Assembly (NCBI GenBank): GCA_017634975.1
Contig: JAGBMJ010000009.1
Coordinates: 1 to 33,347, forward strand
DNA length: 33,347 nucleotides
Reading direction: 5' to 3'
Origin: Lachnospiraceae bacterium
GTDB taxonomy: Bacteria > Bacillota > Clostridia > Lachnospirales > Lachnospiraceae
Numbering within the stretch: position 1 is the first letter of the stretch; each line of letters begins with the position of its first letter. A model generated the notes under the pieces. It was given only the letters and a program-made list of their open reading frames with translations, did no database searches and was not told where the DNA came from. The translations under genes were made by a program, and so were the position numbers. This document shows positions 1 through 10,751 of the stretch, one piece after another.

Positions 1-90
1 GTAAACGACAAAACTCTTTTCGTTTTGTCGTTTACTGCGCCGGATTTTGGCCGCTGAAAGCGGCGTATTTCCTTACAAAATCCGTGCGCA
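1..90. repeat. Two adjacent hairpin-forming inverted repeats at the left edge
   Basis: Bases 1-13 and 23-35 are perfect 13-bp inverted arms around a 9-nt loop. Immediately after, bases 36-49 pair with 76-90 (14 bp with one bulged base) and enclose a second perfect 6-bp hairpin (50-55 with 59-64). No open frame explains this. It could be a small non-autonomous element, a structured RNA or a terminator block. The window starts exactly at the first arm, so the full element may extend to the left or the boundary may be a repeat-induced assembly end. Confidence 0.6.
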
Positions 91-103
91 TCCTCGCGGA
101 GCG

Positions 104-140
104 TTATAGTAAGCGCAATTATTTATTGCGCTTACTATAA
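104..140. terminator. 15-bp perfect inverted repeat, probable terminator
   Basis: Bases 104-118 and 126-140 are perfect 15-bp complementary arms around a 7-nt A/T loop, 13 bp beyond the stop of the leftward flavoprotein gene. The position suits a transcription terminator for that operon, but the outer arm is not a clean U-tract. The right arm, extended to 17 nt (124-140), recurs at 4237-4253 on the other side of the five-gene operon, so a repeated mobile or regulatory motif is an alternative. Confidence 0.5.
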
Positions 141-153
141 AGAATCCTCTTTG

Positions 154-1308
154 TTATCTGACCCGTCTGTACAGATCCTTCTTTTTTAATCCGTTGGCTT
201 TTACGCCCTGTGACCAGCTCAGATTACCGGCGAGCATATAAAATGCCCTGGGAAATTTATTGGGATCTGCATAAATATCTTCCATCAAAGATGCCCTATC
301 GATCACTCCTGCCAGTTTTCTGAGTCCTTTCCCCACATTCGCCGCCGGTCCTTTTTCAATGTTTTTCCCTGTCATTAGCTTTCCCATCATCTCTCCGGCT
401 CCTATCGCAAGCCCGCCGCAATATGAATAGTCGCATTTTTCACACCACATACGTACCATCCCCATAAGATTCCCTATCTGGGAACTCTCATAAAATCCCA
501 TATTGGCGATAACATAGACCTTCTTATTCCCTCTGCGGCCCGATTTTTCCATCCATTCCATAAACCTTAACGGTGCCGAAGGTATCCCGTCCACATAAAG
601 CGGCATGCCAAGCACGATCATCTCCGCATCATTCATTTTCTTCCCGAGCACTTCCGGACTGCCTATAAAAGGCCCAATATTGATCTGCTCAAAAGGAATA
701 TGCAGCATTCCCGACAGAAGGTTCAGAAATCTCTTTGTATTGGCATTATCACCTCTTAAACTGCAGTTAAGCAATACCGTTTTCTTTCCTCCTGTTGACG
801 GTACATTTTCTTCCGGCGCTTCTGTCTTTTTCTCTTCACATTCTTCAAACTCCACAGCCTTGATCCTACAGTGCAGATTTCTGCAGACTGCTTCAGCATA
901 CGTTTCTGCTTTCCTTTTCTCTGTGTCAGTCAGCCCGCTTCCCCTAAAGATAAACGTTATCGTTTTTTCCTCCGGATATCTTGACTTGTGATGCATTTCT
1001 CCATCCACAATTTCAAAAAACGGAAGAACAAAACTTATGCTTCTGTCCAGTACATTCTTAACGAAACTGCTCACACCGCCGTAGGTATAACGGCTCATGA
1101 TCACCACTTCGTCAGACCGGTGAATCATTGCACCCATTCGATGATACCCGTCCCGGATTACGCACTCTCCGGGATTTTTCACCCAGCATCCAAAGCAGCC
1201 TGCGCAGGGCTTTATCCGGCCGTCGTCTGATATGACCTTCCAGCCTTCATAACGGCCGGCGATCTTTTTATACTCTTCATCATCCATATCGTGGATTAGT
1301 AATTTCAT
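154..1308 (-). CDS. Two-domain flavodoxin-fold NAD(P)H/FMN oxidoreductase-like protein
   Basis: 384 residues with two flavodoxin-like domains in tandem. The first half (about 1-150) has the cysteine cluster C35-x2-C38-x2-C41-x7-C49 seen in iron-sulfur flavoprotein/FMN-reductase relatives. The second half (from about residue 175) restarts with a beta-strand plus CSLRGDNANT-type phosphate loop and the motif LGMPLYVDGIPSAPL, typical of the NADPH-dependent FMN reductase fold. Cytosolic; it probably binds FMN and moves electrons, substrate unknown. The start has a good ribosome site (AGGAAAGG, about 9 nt upstream). It is the last gene of the leftward run after an ABC exporter, 69 bp downstream of the permease, so a linked role (redox step or resistance accessory) is inference only. 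Confidence 0.75.
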   Translation of the reverse strand: MKLLIHDMDDEEYKKIAGRYEGWKVISDDGRIKPCAGCFGCWVKNPGECVIRDGYHRMGAMIHRSDEVVIMSRYTYGGVSSFVKNVLDRSISFVLPFFEIVDGEMHHKSRYPEEKTITFIFRGSGLTDTEKRKAETYAEAVCRNLHCRIKAVEFEECEEKKTEAPEENVPSTGGKKTVLLNCSLRGDNANTKRFLNLLSGMLHIPFEQINIGPFIGSPEVLGKKMNDAEMIVLGMPLYVDGIPSAPLRFMEWMEKSGRRGNKKVYVIANMGFYESSQIGNLMGMVRMWCEKCDYSYCGGLAIGAGEMMGKLMTGKNIEKGPAANVGKGLRKLAGVIDRASLMEDIYADPNKFPRAFYMLAGNLSWSQGVKANGLKKKDLYRRVR

Positions 1309-1377
1309 GATTTTTTTTCCTTTCCTGACTTCGTTATTCTATCCCTGATCTACAAGGTGTTATGGATCATTACCGTA

Positions 1378-2295
1378 TTATTTCTTATACCTCTTAGAAT
1401 ACATAACGATCATAACCCCAATGCTGACTGCGATCAGCGCTGCCGTATAGATTACCATACGGCCGCTATCCATCGCGCTTCCGAACATCCTTGCCTTAAA
1501 TGTAAAGGTATCTCTGATCGCGTTCACAAAAGCGCCGTTATCCAGCCCGCCAATATTCTCATCGATATGATCAAGGATCCCTCCCATCAGCGCGTTTCTG
1601 AGCAGTATCGTCACATGACTTCCCGGGAAGAGATTGCAGACCGTCTGTACATTGTCGGAGAATGATGAAACCGGTATATACGCCCCGATCACAAAACCCG
1701 ATACTGCTGACAGGATCCCGAAGAATGCTCCGCATGCCGATGCCGATCTGAAAAACTGCACGATGATCATAAACAATGCAGTAGACGAAATGCATCCAAA
1801 CGCCGTGACCAGATATGCCTTTGCGATCGCTGCTCCCGACATATGTACATTCCCTGTAAGGGAAAGTATAACAAGGCCTGCCGTCAGTATGATCCCGGTC
1901 ATAAGGATTGCGCTTATGGCTGCGGCACTGAAATAGGCCAGTACGATCTGCCATCTGCGGATAGGAGTCGCGAGGATATCCTGATCTACGTTGTTTTCCT
2001 TATCTCCGACAACAGTTGATAAACAGTTAAACGGAACCGTTATCATAGCCGAACCCAGGATGCCCGTCAGCAGGATCATGCTTGTCATCATATCCAGATC
2101 CTTGGGTTCTATCCTGTCCTTCAGCAAAGGAATAGCGCCGATCACATCGTTGATAGCATTCACAAACGTACCTTTCAAAAACAAAAGATACAGAGCAAAT
2201 ACGATCATCGATGTCAAAAGTGAAAAGATAACCGATTGTTTATCCTTAAAGTATACCAGTATATTCCTTCTGGTCAGTCCTGCGTACATTCTCAT
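1378..2295 (-). CDS. ABC-2 type transporter permease
   Basis: 305 residues with about six hydrophobic segments (near residues 22-42, 70-92, 118-146, 158-180, 190-212 and 280-300), arranged as in ABC-2 exporter permeases: one early helix, a polar loop, then a helical bundle. It should form the membrane channel for the ATPase encoded just upstream. The ATG overlaps the ATPase stop codon by 4 bp (ATGA), indicating translational coupling. Substrate cannot be read from sequence; this family exports drugs, peptides or lipids. The LytTR/DUF3021 context points to an inducible export system. Confidence 0.85.
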   Translation of the reverse strand: MRMYAGLTRRNILVYFKDKQSVIFSLLTSMIVFALYLLFLKGTFVNAINDVIGAIPLLKDRIEPKDLDMMTSMILLTGILGSAMITVPFNCLSTVVGDKENNVDQDILATPIRRWQIVLAYFSAAAISAILMTGIILTAGLVILSLTGNVHMSGAAIAKAYLVTAFGCISSTALFMIIVQFFRSASACGAFFGILSAVSGFVIGAYIPVSSFSDNVQTVCNLFPGSHVTILLRNALMGGILDHIDENIGGLDNGAFVNAIRDTFTFKARMFGSAMDSGRMVIYTAALIAVSIGVMIVMYSKRYKK

Positions 2296-3194
2296 GCTTC
2301 CATCTCCCTTCCCGTAAGATTTAAAAACACATCATCCATAGTTCCTTTGATCACTTCATAATCCACGATCTTTGCCCGGTTCTTGTACAGTGTATCTGTA
2401 ACAGATCCTGTAAATCTTATATTGTAATGATCTGCTTCGTAGGTCCATTCCTGCCCCTTCAGCACCTCTTCGTTCTCAGCTTTCTTTTCCGTATACCAGA
2501 CCAGCTTTGACGATGCGTACCGGCTCTTGAGCTCCGAAGGCGAACCCGATGCTATGATATGTCCTCTCTCCAATATCTTTACATTATCTGCATCCACGGT
2601 CTCTTCCATATAGTGGGTGGTTAAAAAAATCGTAAGCTGTTTTTCTTTTTTCAGTGTCCGGATATGATCCCATACCATCTTGCGTGATCTCGGATCCAAG
2701 CCGGTGGTCGGCTCGTCAAGAAACAATATCCCCGGTTCATTGATCAGTGCCCTTACGATATCCACTCTTCTTCTCTGACCGCCTGATAGCCTCTCGTATC
2801 TCCGGTTCCAGATATCCGCGATCTCAAAGCTGTCCATATACGGTTCCAGGCGGGCTTTGATCTCTTTTTTGTTAAGACCGTAATAAGCGCCTCTGGTCAT
2901 CAGATTCTCCGCCACGGTAAGTTTCTTATCCAGCACCGAATTCTGGAATACGATCCCTATCCGCTTTCGGATCTCATCATCTTCTTCGCCCAGCTTACGT
3001 CCGAATATCCTTACGTCTCCGGATGTTTTTCCCAAGATGGTACACAGTATATTGATGGTCGTTGATTTGCCTGCTCCATTCTCCCCAAGAAAAGCAAAGA
3101 GTTCGCCTTCCTTTACTTCAAATGAAATACCATCCACTGCCGTGAAACTGTCATATTTCTTTACCAGATCTTTTACTATTATCGCATTTTCCAT
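2292..3194 (-). CDS. ABC transporter ATP-binding protein (DrrA/CcmA-like)
   Basis: 300 residues when started at the ATG at 3194, which has a strong ribosome site (AAGGGAGG, 7-8 nt upstream). The open frame continues 36 codons further upstream, but that stretch carries the promoter/operator region and has no protein character, so I reject the longer start. Walker A is GENGAGKST, the signature is LSGGQRRR and Walker B is ILFLDEPTTGLD, followed by the H-loop in TTHYMEET. The C-terminal 80 residues are the accessory domain usual in drug/antibiotic exporter ATPases. It powers the ABC-2 permease encoded by the next, overlapping gene. Confidence 0.92.
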   Translation of the reverse strand: MENAIIVKDLVKKYDSFTAVDGISFEVKEGELFAFLGENGAGKSTTINILCTILGKTSGDVRIFGRKLGEEDDEIRKRIGIVFQNSVLDKKLTVAENLMTRGAYYGLNKKEIKARLEPYMDSFEIADIWNRRYERLSGGQRRRVDIVRALINEPGILFLDEPTTGLDPRSRKMVWDHIRTLKKEKQLTIFLTTHYMEETVDADNVKILERGHIIASGSPSELKSRYASSKLVWYTEKKAENEEVLKGQEWTYEADHYNIRFTGSVTDTLYKNRAKIVDYEVIKGTMDDVFLNLTGREMEA

Positions 3195-3217
3195 TTGATT
3201 TTTCCTCCCTTGAAAAA

Positions 3218-3289
3218 TGTATACCACAGGCATCTGCACAAAAAAAGAGCAACCCGACCAACATGCATAAACACGTGACCAAGTTGCAT
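3218..3289 (-). promoter_or_regulatory. Candidate LytTR operator and promoter for the ABC genes
   Basis: The 126-bp gap before the ATPase gene holds two 13-bp direct repeats (3256-3268 and 3277-3289) that differ at two bases and are spaced exactly 21 bp, two helical turns. LytTR regulators bind paired direct repeats with this kind of spacing. Downstream lies a possible -10 (TATACA on the minus strand, 3218-3223) with only a poor -35 (3241-3246), as expected for an activated promoter. The repeats would cover roughly -45 to -78. The operator role is inferred from layout. Confidence 0.5.
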
Positions 3290-3320
3290 AATTTTCGATC
3301 AATAGCGGAACGTTTTATCT

Positions 3321-3755
3321 TTATTCCTCGTCCCTTATCTCGCCGATAGCCTGATTGATCTTCTTTTCATCGGCTCTGAACATCCATATCGTATATACCC
3401 ATACGGCGCCATAGATCAGCACATACAGCAGCAGGATAAAAAGATATTCCCTAAGATCCGTATACCATTTAAACAGATATCCGCATAAGCTTACGACCAG
3501 AAGGACCGAAATACAGTGAAGCACTTCCGCCAGATGTATACTGACTTTTGTATTCTCATCTGCCCAATAGAGTATCAGGGATGGCAGTGAACACAAAAAA
3601 CCCGTGATGATGATCGATATGGGGATAAACCACTCCCATTGGATCATCTCCTGGCCATTCGTAAAATACAAAACCACCGTCCGGATCCCCATCCCAAGCA
3701 GGATCCCGGTAGATATCATCAATGTCTGGTTATATATCAACTTAGCTTTACTCAT
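3321..3755 (-). CDS. DUF3021 family membrane protein
   Basis: 144 residues with four predicted membrane helices (about 9-30, 42-65, 78-98, 103-126) and short charged ends, matching the DUF3021 family, which is commonly encoded next to LytTR regulators in Firmicutes. It starts 4 bp after the LytTR gene stop, so the two are cotranscribed. By analogy it may be a membrane partner that holds or modulates the LytTR protein, but there is no direct evidence here. A 126-bp gap with its own promoter-like features separates it from the ABC genes. Confidence 0.8.
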   Translation of the reverse strand: MSKAKLIYNQTLMISTGILLGMGIRTVVLYFTNGQEMIQWEWFIPISIIITGFLCSLPSLILYWADENTKVSIHLAEVLHCISVLLVVSLCGYLFKWYTDLREYLFILLLYVLIYGAVWVYTIWMFRADEKKINQAIGEIRDEE

Positions 3756-3759
3756 AGTT

Positions 3760-4194
3760 TCACACTCCGAGTTTCTTCTTCAGATCTTTTACATAACCAC
3801 GGGAAATGATGATCCGCTCTCCGTTTAAAAGCTCCACGCTCATCCTCGCATTCAACTCTGCCCGCACGGACCGGATCTTTCGGATATTAACGATCATAGC
3901 CTTCGAACACCGCAGAAAAGGAAACCCCATGATCTCTTCCAGTTCGTATAGCCTGTACTTCGTCTCATAACAGCTGTCTTTGGAATACACATAAGTCCTT
4001 TTATCGACCGATTCGATATAATAGATCTGATCGTAACGGACCATAAGCGTATCGCTGCCCGAAAGCACCGGGATACTGTTTCCACTGTCCCGGAGAAGAT
4101 CGACTGCTCTGCGTATGGTGTCGGTCACTTCAACAGCGCTTATCACTGCACCTTCGTCCTCTTCTGTTTTTACCTTTCTGATCTCGACTTTCAT
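3760..4194 (-). CDS. LytTR-domain transcriptional regulator
   Basis: 144 residues. The C-terminal 100 residues are a LytTR DNA-binding domain: IYYIESVDKRTYVYSK, the linker ELEEIMGFPFLRCSKAMIVN, and the closing GERIIISRGYVKDLKKKL. The N-terminal 45 residues lack a receiver domain, so this is not a classical two-component response regulator but the short type paired with DUF3021 proteins. The likely target is the direct-repeat site at 3256-3289 before the ABC genes, and possibly its own promoter. The ribosome site is weak (GGGG about 6 nt upstream). Confidence 0.88.
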   Translation of the reverse strand: MKVEIRKVKTEEDEGAVISAVEVTDTIRRAVDLLRDSGNSIPVLSGSDTLMVRYDQIYYIESVDKRTYVYSKDSCYETKYRLYELEEIMGFPFLRCSKAMIVNIRKIRSVRAELNARMSVELLNGERIIISRGYVKDLKKKLGV

Positions 4195-4485
4195 GTATTC
4201 CCCGATCTTATAAGATCTTTTGCGATATTACGGATCTATTGCGCTTACTATAATATCCGTCACACCGGATTATACTCTTATTACCGGATTTTCTCAACTC
4301 CTGATCCGTATGCTCATAATAAACAGAACGTATAGCTTCCCATTCACAGCCGGACCGCGCGCTTACAGCGCTCACAGCCCAAAATATATAGCATGAGATA
4401 TATAGAAGTTACCTGTTGTACCGGGATAACAGAAAGGATATACTTATATATATTTATTATGATGCTCTAAGCGGCGACATCTCAG
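4195..4485. other. AT-rich intergenic region between divergent LytTR and glycosyltransferase genes
   Basis: 291 bp with no gene. It holds a 17-nt exact match (4237-4253) to the terminator arm at 124-140, enclosed by short CGGAT/ATCCG inverted ends, and a stretch rich in TATATA (about 4390-4460) before the rightward gene. Both divergent promoters must lie here, but I cannot assign clear -35/-10 pairs. Confidence 0.4.
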
Positions 4486-5643
4486 ATGTGCGATTCCGTA
4501 ACGGAGTGGCAGAAGATCGAGACTGTGCATATGACGATCACGGACTATTTTGAACAATTAAAAACAAAGGATATCTTCTGCTGGGGCAGCGGGAAACATT
4601 TTCGTAACAGCACCTGTCCTTTTTTGATGAAAAGCGGATTGATCAATAATCTCAAGGGCTTTGTAGATTTTGCAAAACCGGCGCCTGTGGAGATCGGCGG
4701 CCGCACTTACCCACGAATCGGAAAGAAGGAATTTGCTTTAAGAGACCGCAGCAAAACCGTGATCCTGATCACGGTCAGCGGGTATGAGGAGGTACTGTCC
4801 CAGCTGCGCGCGGATGCCGTGCTGTCCGATTTTGAAGCCGTTCCCTCGATCTACCCGGAATTTCTTTACGAGGATAAATTACTCTTATCGGCAGACAAGC
4901 CGCCGAAAGACTATAGAAAGCATGACCGGCAGATCATCCCGGGAATCCTTCATGCGATCTGGTTTTCAACCGATCCGTTACCACCCCTGTATCAGAAATG
5001 CCTGGATTCCTGGAAAAAATATGCTCCGGATATGGAGATAAAGATCTGGAATCTGAAGAATTATAAAGCAGACCACTGCCTTTTCTTCAAGCAGGCAATC
5101 GAATGCGGAAACTGGGCCTTTGCTTCCGATTATGCCAGAGCAGATCTGCTGCGCCGATACGGCGGTGTTTATATGGATCTGGATGTGGAGATGCTGCGCC
5201 CCATCGATGATCTTTTATACAACGATGCCTATATGAGCTTTGAATCGTTAGACCGTATCGAATGCGGATCGGGCATGGGCGCCGGGCCGGAACATCCTAT
5301 CCTGCAGAAGATCTGCGAAAGCTACGAGAACCGACCGTATCTGAAAGCCGACGGAAGCTGGGACAATTCCACCTGTCCGGTGCGCTATACACAGGTCATA
5401 GAAAAATATGGCCTTAAGAAAAACGGAGGTTTCCAGTTTGTAGAGGATATCACCATTTATCCTTTCGAGGTACTGACCGCGAAAAGCTTCGACACCGGCA
5501 TCCTCTATAAAACACCGTTGACCTACACTCTGCATCATCATAACGGAAGCTGGATCCCCGGCCGTGCCCACGATGCCGTAACGGATCGCTACCGTAATAT
5601 TCAAAAATTTCTCGCCGACAATGGTATCCTTCCCGAAATCTGA
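4486..5643 (+). CDS. GT32-like glycosyltransferase with N-terminal Rossmann-like domain
   Basis: 385 residues. The second half carries the glycosyltransferase sugar-binding DXD region of the GT32/capsular-polysaccharide family: IPGILHAIWFS, then DYARADLLRRYGGVYMDLD with the metal-binding D231-L-D233. The first 140 residues resemble a small Rossmann-type domain (FCWGSGKHF...GFVDF...VILITVSGYEEV), seen fused to surface-sugar enzymes. It probably transfers a sugar from a nucleotide donor to a glycan at the cytosolic face. No polysaccharide operon surrounds it. The start is uncertain: neither this ATG nor the one at 4531 (residue 16) has a convincing ribosome site. It converges on lacZ with a 114-bp gap. 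Confidence 0.82.
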   Translation: MCDSVTEWQKIETVHMTITDYFEQLKTKDIFCWGSGKHFRNSTCPFLMKSGLINNLKGFVDFAKPAPVEIGGRTYPRIGKKEFALRDRSKTVILITVSGYEEVLSQLRADAVLSDFEAVPSIYPEFLYEDKLLLSADKPPKDYRKHDRQIIPGILHAIWFSTDPLPPLYQKCLDSWKKYAPDMEIKIWNLKNYKADHCLFFKQAIECGNWAFASDYARADLLRRYGGVYMDLDVEMLRPIDDLLYNDAYMSFESLDRIECGSGMGAGPEHPILQKICESYENRPYLKADGSWDNSTCPVRYTQVIEKYGLKKNGGFQFVEDITIYPFEVLTAKSFDTGILYKTPLTYTLHHHNGSWIPGRAHDAVTDRYRNIQKFLADNGILPEI

Positions 5644-5661
5644 AAAACCGGGGAAAAAACC

Positions 5662-5730
5662 AGGGGAAAACCACGGGGACGGACCTGGTGGTACTGAAGT
5701 ACCACCAGGTCCGTCCCCATGGTTTTCCCT
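5662..5730. repeat. Near-perfect inverted repeat made of two interspersed-repeat units
   Basis: Arms 5662-5695 and 5698-5730 match over about 33 bp around a 2-nt centre; each arm contains the core ACCACGGGGACGGACCT of the repeat family seen throughout this window. It lies exactly between the convergent 3' ends of the glycosyltransferase and lacZ genes, so the RNA hairpin would be a good bidirectional terminator. Two repeat units in inverted orientation could also be a transposable unit. Confidence 0.85.
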
Positions 5731-5757
5731 TTGGTTTTCTCTTAATCCCCCTGATCT

Positions 5758-8769
<3,012 letters not shown>

Positions 8770-8907
8770 CTATCTGTTTGTACCGGTATATCCCTATAAA
8801 TGAAAGCACCGGATTCAACCTGGAATCCGAACTGTCAGGATAAGTGAACTATCTCTGTCAGTTTTTTATCATCCATAAACATATTTTCCTTTATATCACA
8901 ATACTAT

Positions 8908-8947
8908 CCTGATTATAGTTTACACTATCAGGAAATCAATGTATGAT
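8908..8947. promoter_or_regulatory. Overlapping divergent promoters with palindromic operator (lacZ and araC-type gene)
   Basis: For lacZ (minus strand): -35 TTGATT (8934-8939), 16-bp spacer, -10 TATAAT (8912-8917). For the regulator (plus strand): -35 TTTACA (8919-8924), 17-bp spacer, -10 TATGAT (8942-8947). The imperfect palindrome 8908-8932, with CCTGAT/ATCAGG ends, covers the lacZ -10 and the regulator -35, so one bound protein would affect both. The lacZ leader would be about 145 nt. Confidence 0.7.
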
Positions 8948-8997
8948 ATTATCATGATATAACAATATGAACATACATTTTATATGAGGATCATACC

Positions 8998-9804
8998 ATG
9001 TTTTTTTCTCATTACCCGATTATCACGCATGAAAGCAGGCTTCCGCTGTACCTTATTAGTCTTGGTATGCACGATTGCCAGCCACCGGTAAGACGCAGCA
9101 CGGAATACGGATTCCCGCAGATATTCTACTGTACCAAAGGCAGAGGGATGCTGAGTTACGATGGAATAAAGACAGAGATAAAAGCAGGTATGGGTTTTTT
9201 TATGCCTGCTTCTTACCCTCATGAATATCACCCGGTCGGTAATATATGGGATAATCACTGGTTGATACCCGGAGGATACGCCTGCGATCGTCTGCTCTCC
9301 GATACCGGCTTTGCCGCTCCTTTATCTTTTACGCTCGACAGCACTGCTCAGCTGGATAAGCTTTTTATGAATATGCATGCTGCCCTGCAACGTGACCATC
9401 TTTACGGCAATATGAAAGCCTCCGGAATATTGTATGAATTTATGATAGAACTGGACAGGGCAATAAACCATCTAAACAGCTCTGCAGTTCCAAACCCGGC
9501 ATTAAAAAAATGCCTGAAACTGATCGACAGTTCTTATTCCGCTCGGATCACCATGGAGGATCTCTGCGCAGTAACAGGCATGTCCAAGCAACACATTTGC
9601 AGGCTGTTCCAAGGTTCTCTAAATACACGTCCAATGGAATACATAGCCAAGCGCCGTATCCAGGCAGCAAAAGAATTACTATCCGGTACCAAAATGACGA
9701 TCGAGGATATCGCTGATAAAACGGGCTTCTGCTCCAGCAGTTATTTTTGCAAACTCTTCAAACGTTACGAAGATATCACCCCGACGCAATTCCGGAATGT
9801 TTAA
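8998..9804 (+). CDS. AraC family transcriptional regulator
   Basis: 268 residues. The N-terminal half (about 1-150) is a cupin-like sensing domain (FPQIFYCTKGRGMLSYDG, GMGFFMPASYPHEYHP). The C-terminal 100 residues hold the two helix-turn-helix motifs of AraC/XylS proteins (ITMEDLCAVTGMSKQHICRLF and MTIEDIADKTGFCSSSYFCKLF) with the closing signature TPTQFR. The domain order is that of sugar-responsive activators of glycosidase genes. The ribosome site GAGGAT lies 7 nt upstream. It is divergent from lacZ with overlapping promoters, so control of lacZ by a galactoside or sugar ligand is the natural inference. Confidence 0.92.
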   Translation: MFFSHYPIITHESRLPLYLISLGMHDCQPPVRRSTEYGFPQIFYCTKGRGMLSYDGIKTEIKAGMGFFMPASYPHEYHPVGNIWDNHWLIPGGYACDRLLSDTGFAAPLSFTLDSTAQLDKLFMNMHAALQRDHLYGNMKASGILYEFMIELDRAINHLNSSAVPNPALKKCLKLIDSSYSARITMEDLCAVTGMSKQHICRLFQGSLNTRPMEYIAKRRIQAAKELLSGTKMTIEDIADKTGFCSSSYFCKLFKRYEDITPTQFRNV

Positions 9805-9889
9805 AAACCGCAAAAACTGCGGGGACGAACCCAATGGTTTTCAAAAACCACGGGGACGAAAAACCACGGGGACGGACCTCATGGTTTTC
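9803..9889. repeat. Cluster of degenerate interspersed-repeat units
   Basis: Three to four partial copies of the CACGGGGACG repeat core lie in a row between the 3' ends of the AraC-type gene and the leftward gene at 9889. The best-conserved unit ends ACCACGGGGACGGACCTCATGG. They form weak hairpins between convergent genes. Confidence 0.75.
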
Positions 9890-10260
9890 TATACTTCCTC
9901 TATTCCGTATATATATCTGAATTCAAGTAAAGATGCCGAATCTTTTTCCTGTCCCTCAAGTTCTTCTTTCAGAGAATTATCCCTGTCGATAATAAAATAG
10001 ATAACGCGGCATCCATATTCTTTTGCCTTAGGCATAAAATAATCCGCTACCCATTTAGTATCAAGAGGATTATCTTCGAAGCCATCCCTGGTATCAGCGA
10101 CATAATTACATCCGCTGTGTTCCCTTATCGTCTGCAGCGCCGCTTCAAGAGGCTTTCTATATTGCTCCAGCTCACAGTATTTCTTCCAATGAACAAGAAC
10201 AACATTCTTATCCTCCAGATAAAATACATCGCTATATTCCGAAAGATATATGTTTTTCAT
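9889..10260 (-). CDS. Small STAS/SpoIIAA-like hypothetical protein
   Basis: 123 residues, soluble, no signal peptide. Alternating strands and helices, with HWKKYCELEQYRKPLEAALQ, CNYVADTRDGFEDNP and GCRVIYFIIDRDN, recall the single-domain SpoIIAA/STAS-like fold, but I cannot assign the family firmly. Its ATG overlaps the stop of the deformylase-like gene by 4 bp (ATGA), so the two are translated together and may act together. No catalytic motif is visible. Confidence 0.6.
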   Translation of the reverse strand: MKNIYLSEYSDVFYLEDKNVVLVHWKKYCELEQYRKPLEAALQTIREHSGCNYVADTRDGFEDNPLDTKWVADYFMPKAKEYGCRVIYFIIDRDNSLKEELEGQEKDSASLLEFRYIYGIEEV

Positions 10261-10667
10261 ATCAGCTCCCCACTGAAATGCTGAATCTCGTGCTGTATGA
10301 TCTGGGCTGTAAAATCACTGTACTTCCCGTGCTGCTTTTTAAAATTCTGATCCAGATAATCCACTTCGATCTCTTTATATCTTGTACAAGGTCTCACACC
10401 ATCCAGAGACAGGCAGCCTTCTTCCGTTTCATACTTCCCGGTCTTCTTGGTGATCACGGGATTCACCATCGGAAGGATAAACGGACCGATCGCTACCACG
10501 ATGATCTGTTTTTTCACGCCGATCATATTTGCCGCCATACCGACGCATCTGTCATTGTTCGCTTTTAAAGTATCCGTCAGATCCTCGATCACCTGCCTGT
10601 CGGCTTCTGTTGCCGGCTCAGACTTCTGCGCAAGAAACAGCGGATCTCTTACTATTTGTTTTACCAT
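10257..10667 (-). CDS. def: Peptide deformylase-like metalloprotein with altered motif I
   Basis: 136 residues, somewhat short for peptide deformylase (usually 150-180). Motif II EGCLS and motif III QHEIQH (HExxH) give the metal-binding Cys and two His plus the catalytic Glu. Motif I, normally GxGxAAxQ, reads VGMAANMIG: the glutamine that contacts the metal-bound water and formyl group is replaced by methionine. It may still remove N-formyl groups, or be a paralog with another task. It is coupled to a small STAS-like protein rather than the usual fmt/priA neighbours, which favours an accessory paralog. Its leader is shared with the GNAT gene at 16433. Confidence 0.8.
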   Translation of the reverse strand: MVKQIVRDPLFLAQKSEPATEADRQVIEDLTDTLKANNDRCVGMAANMIGVKKQIIVVAIGPFILPMVNPVITKKTGKYETEEGCLSLDGVRPCTRYKEIEVDYLDQNFKKQHGKYSDFTAQIIQHEIQHFSGELI

Positions 10668-10676
10668 TTTACTGAT

Positions 10677-10747
10677 CTCCTGATATTCTTATCTTATTTT
10701 ATCTCAAAAACCACAAGGTCCGTCCCCATGGTTTCCCATGGTTTTCC
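10677..10747. repeat. Shared 5' leader plus interspersed repeat upstream of the deformylase-like gene
   Basis: Bases 10677-10699 are a 23-nt block identical to 16443-16465; on the minus strand it ends in the ribosome site (ATCAGGAG). It is followed at 10704-10745 by an interspersed-repeat unit (ACCACAAGGTCCGTCCCC). The same leader-plus-repeat arrangement stands before the unrelated GNAT gene, so the leader seems to have been copied together with the repeat. Confidence 0.75.
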
Positions 10748-10751
10748 GCTC

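Noticed and set aside
3195-3302. 36-codon N-terminal extension of the ABC ATPase
   Set aside because: It crosses the promoter and direct-repeat site; the inner ATG has a much better ribosome site and the family start.
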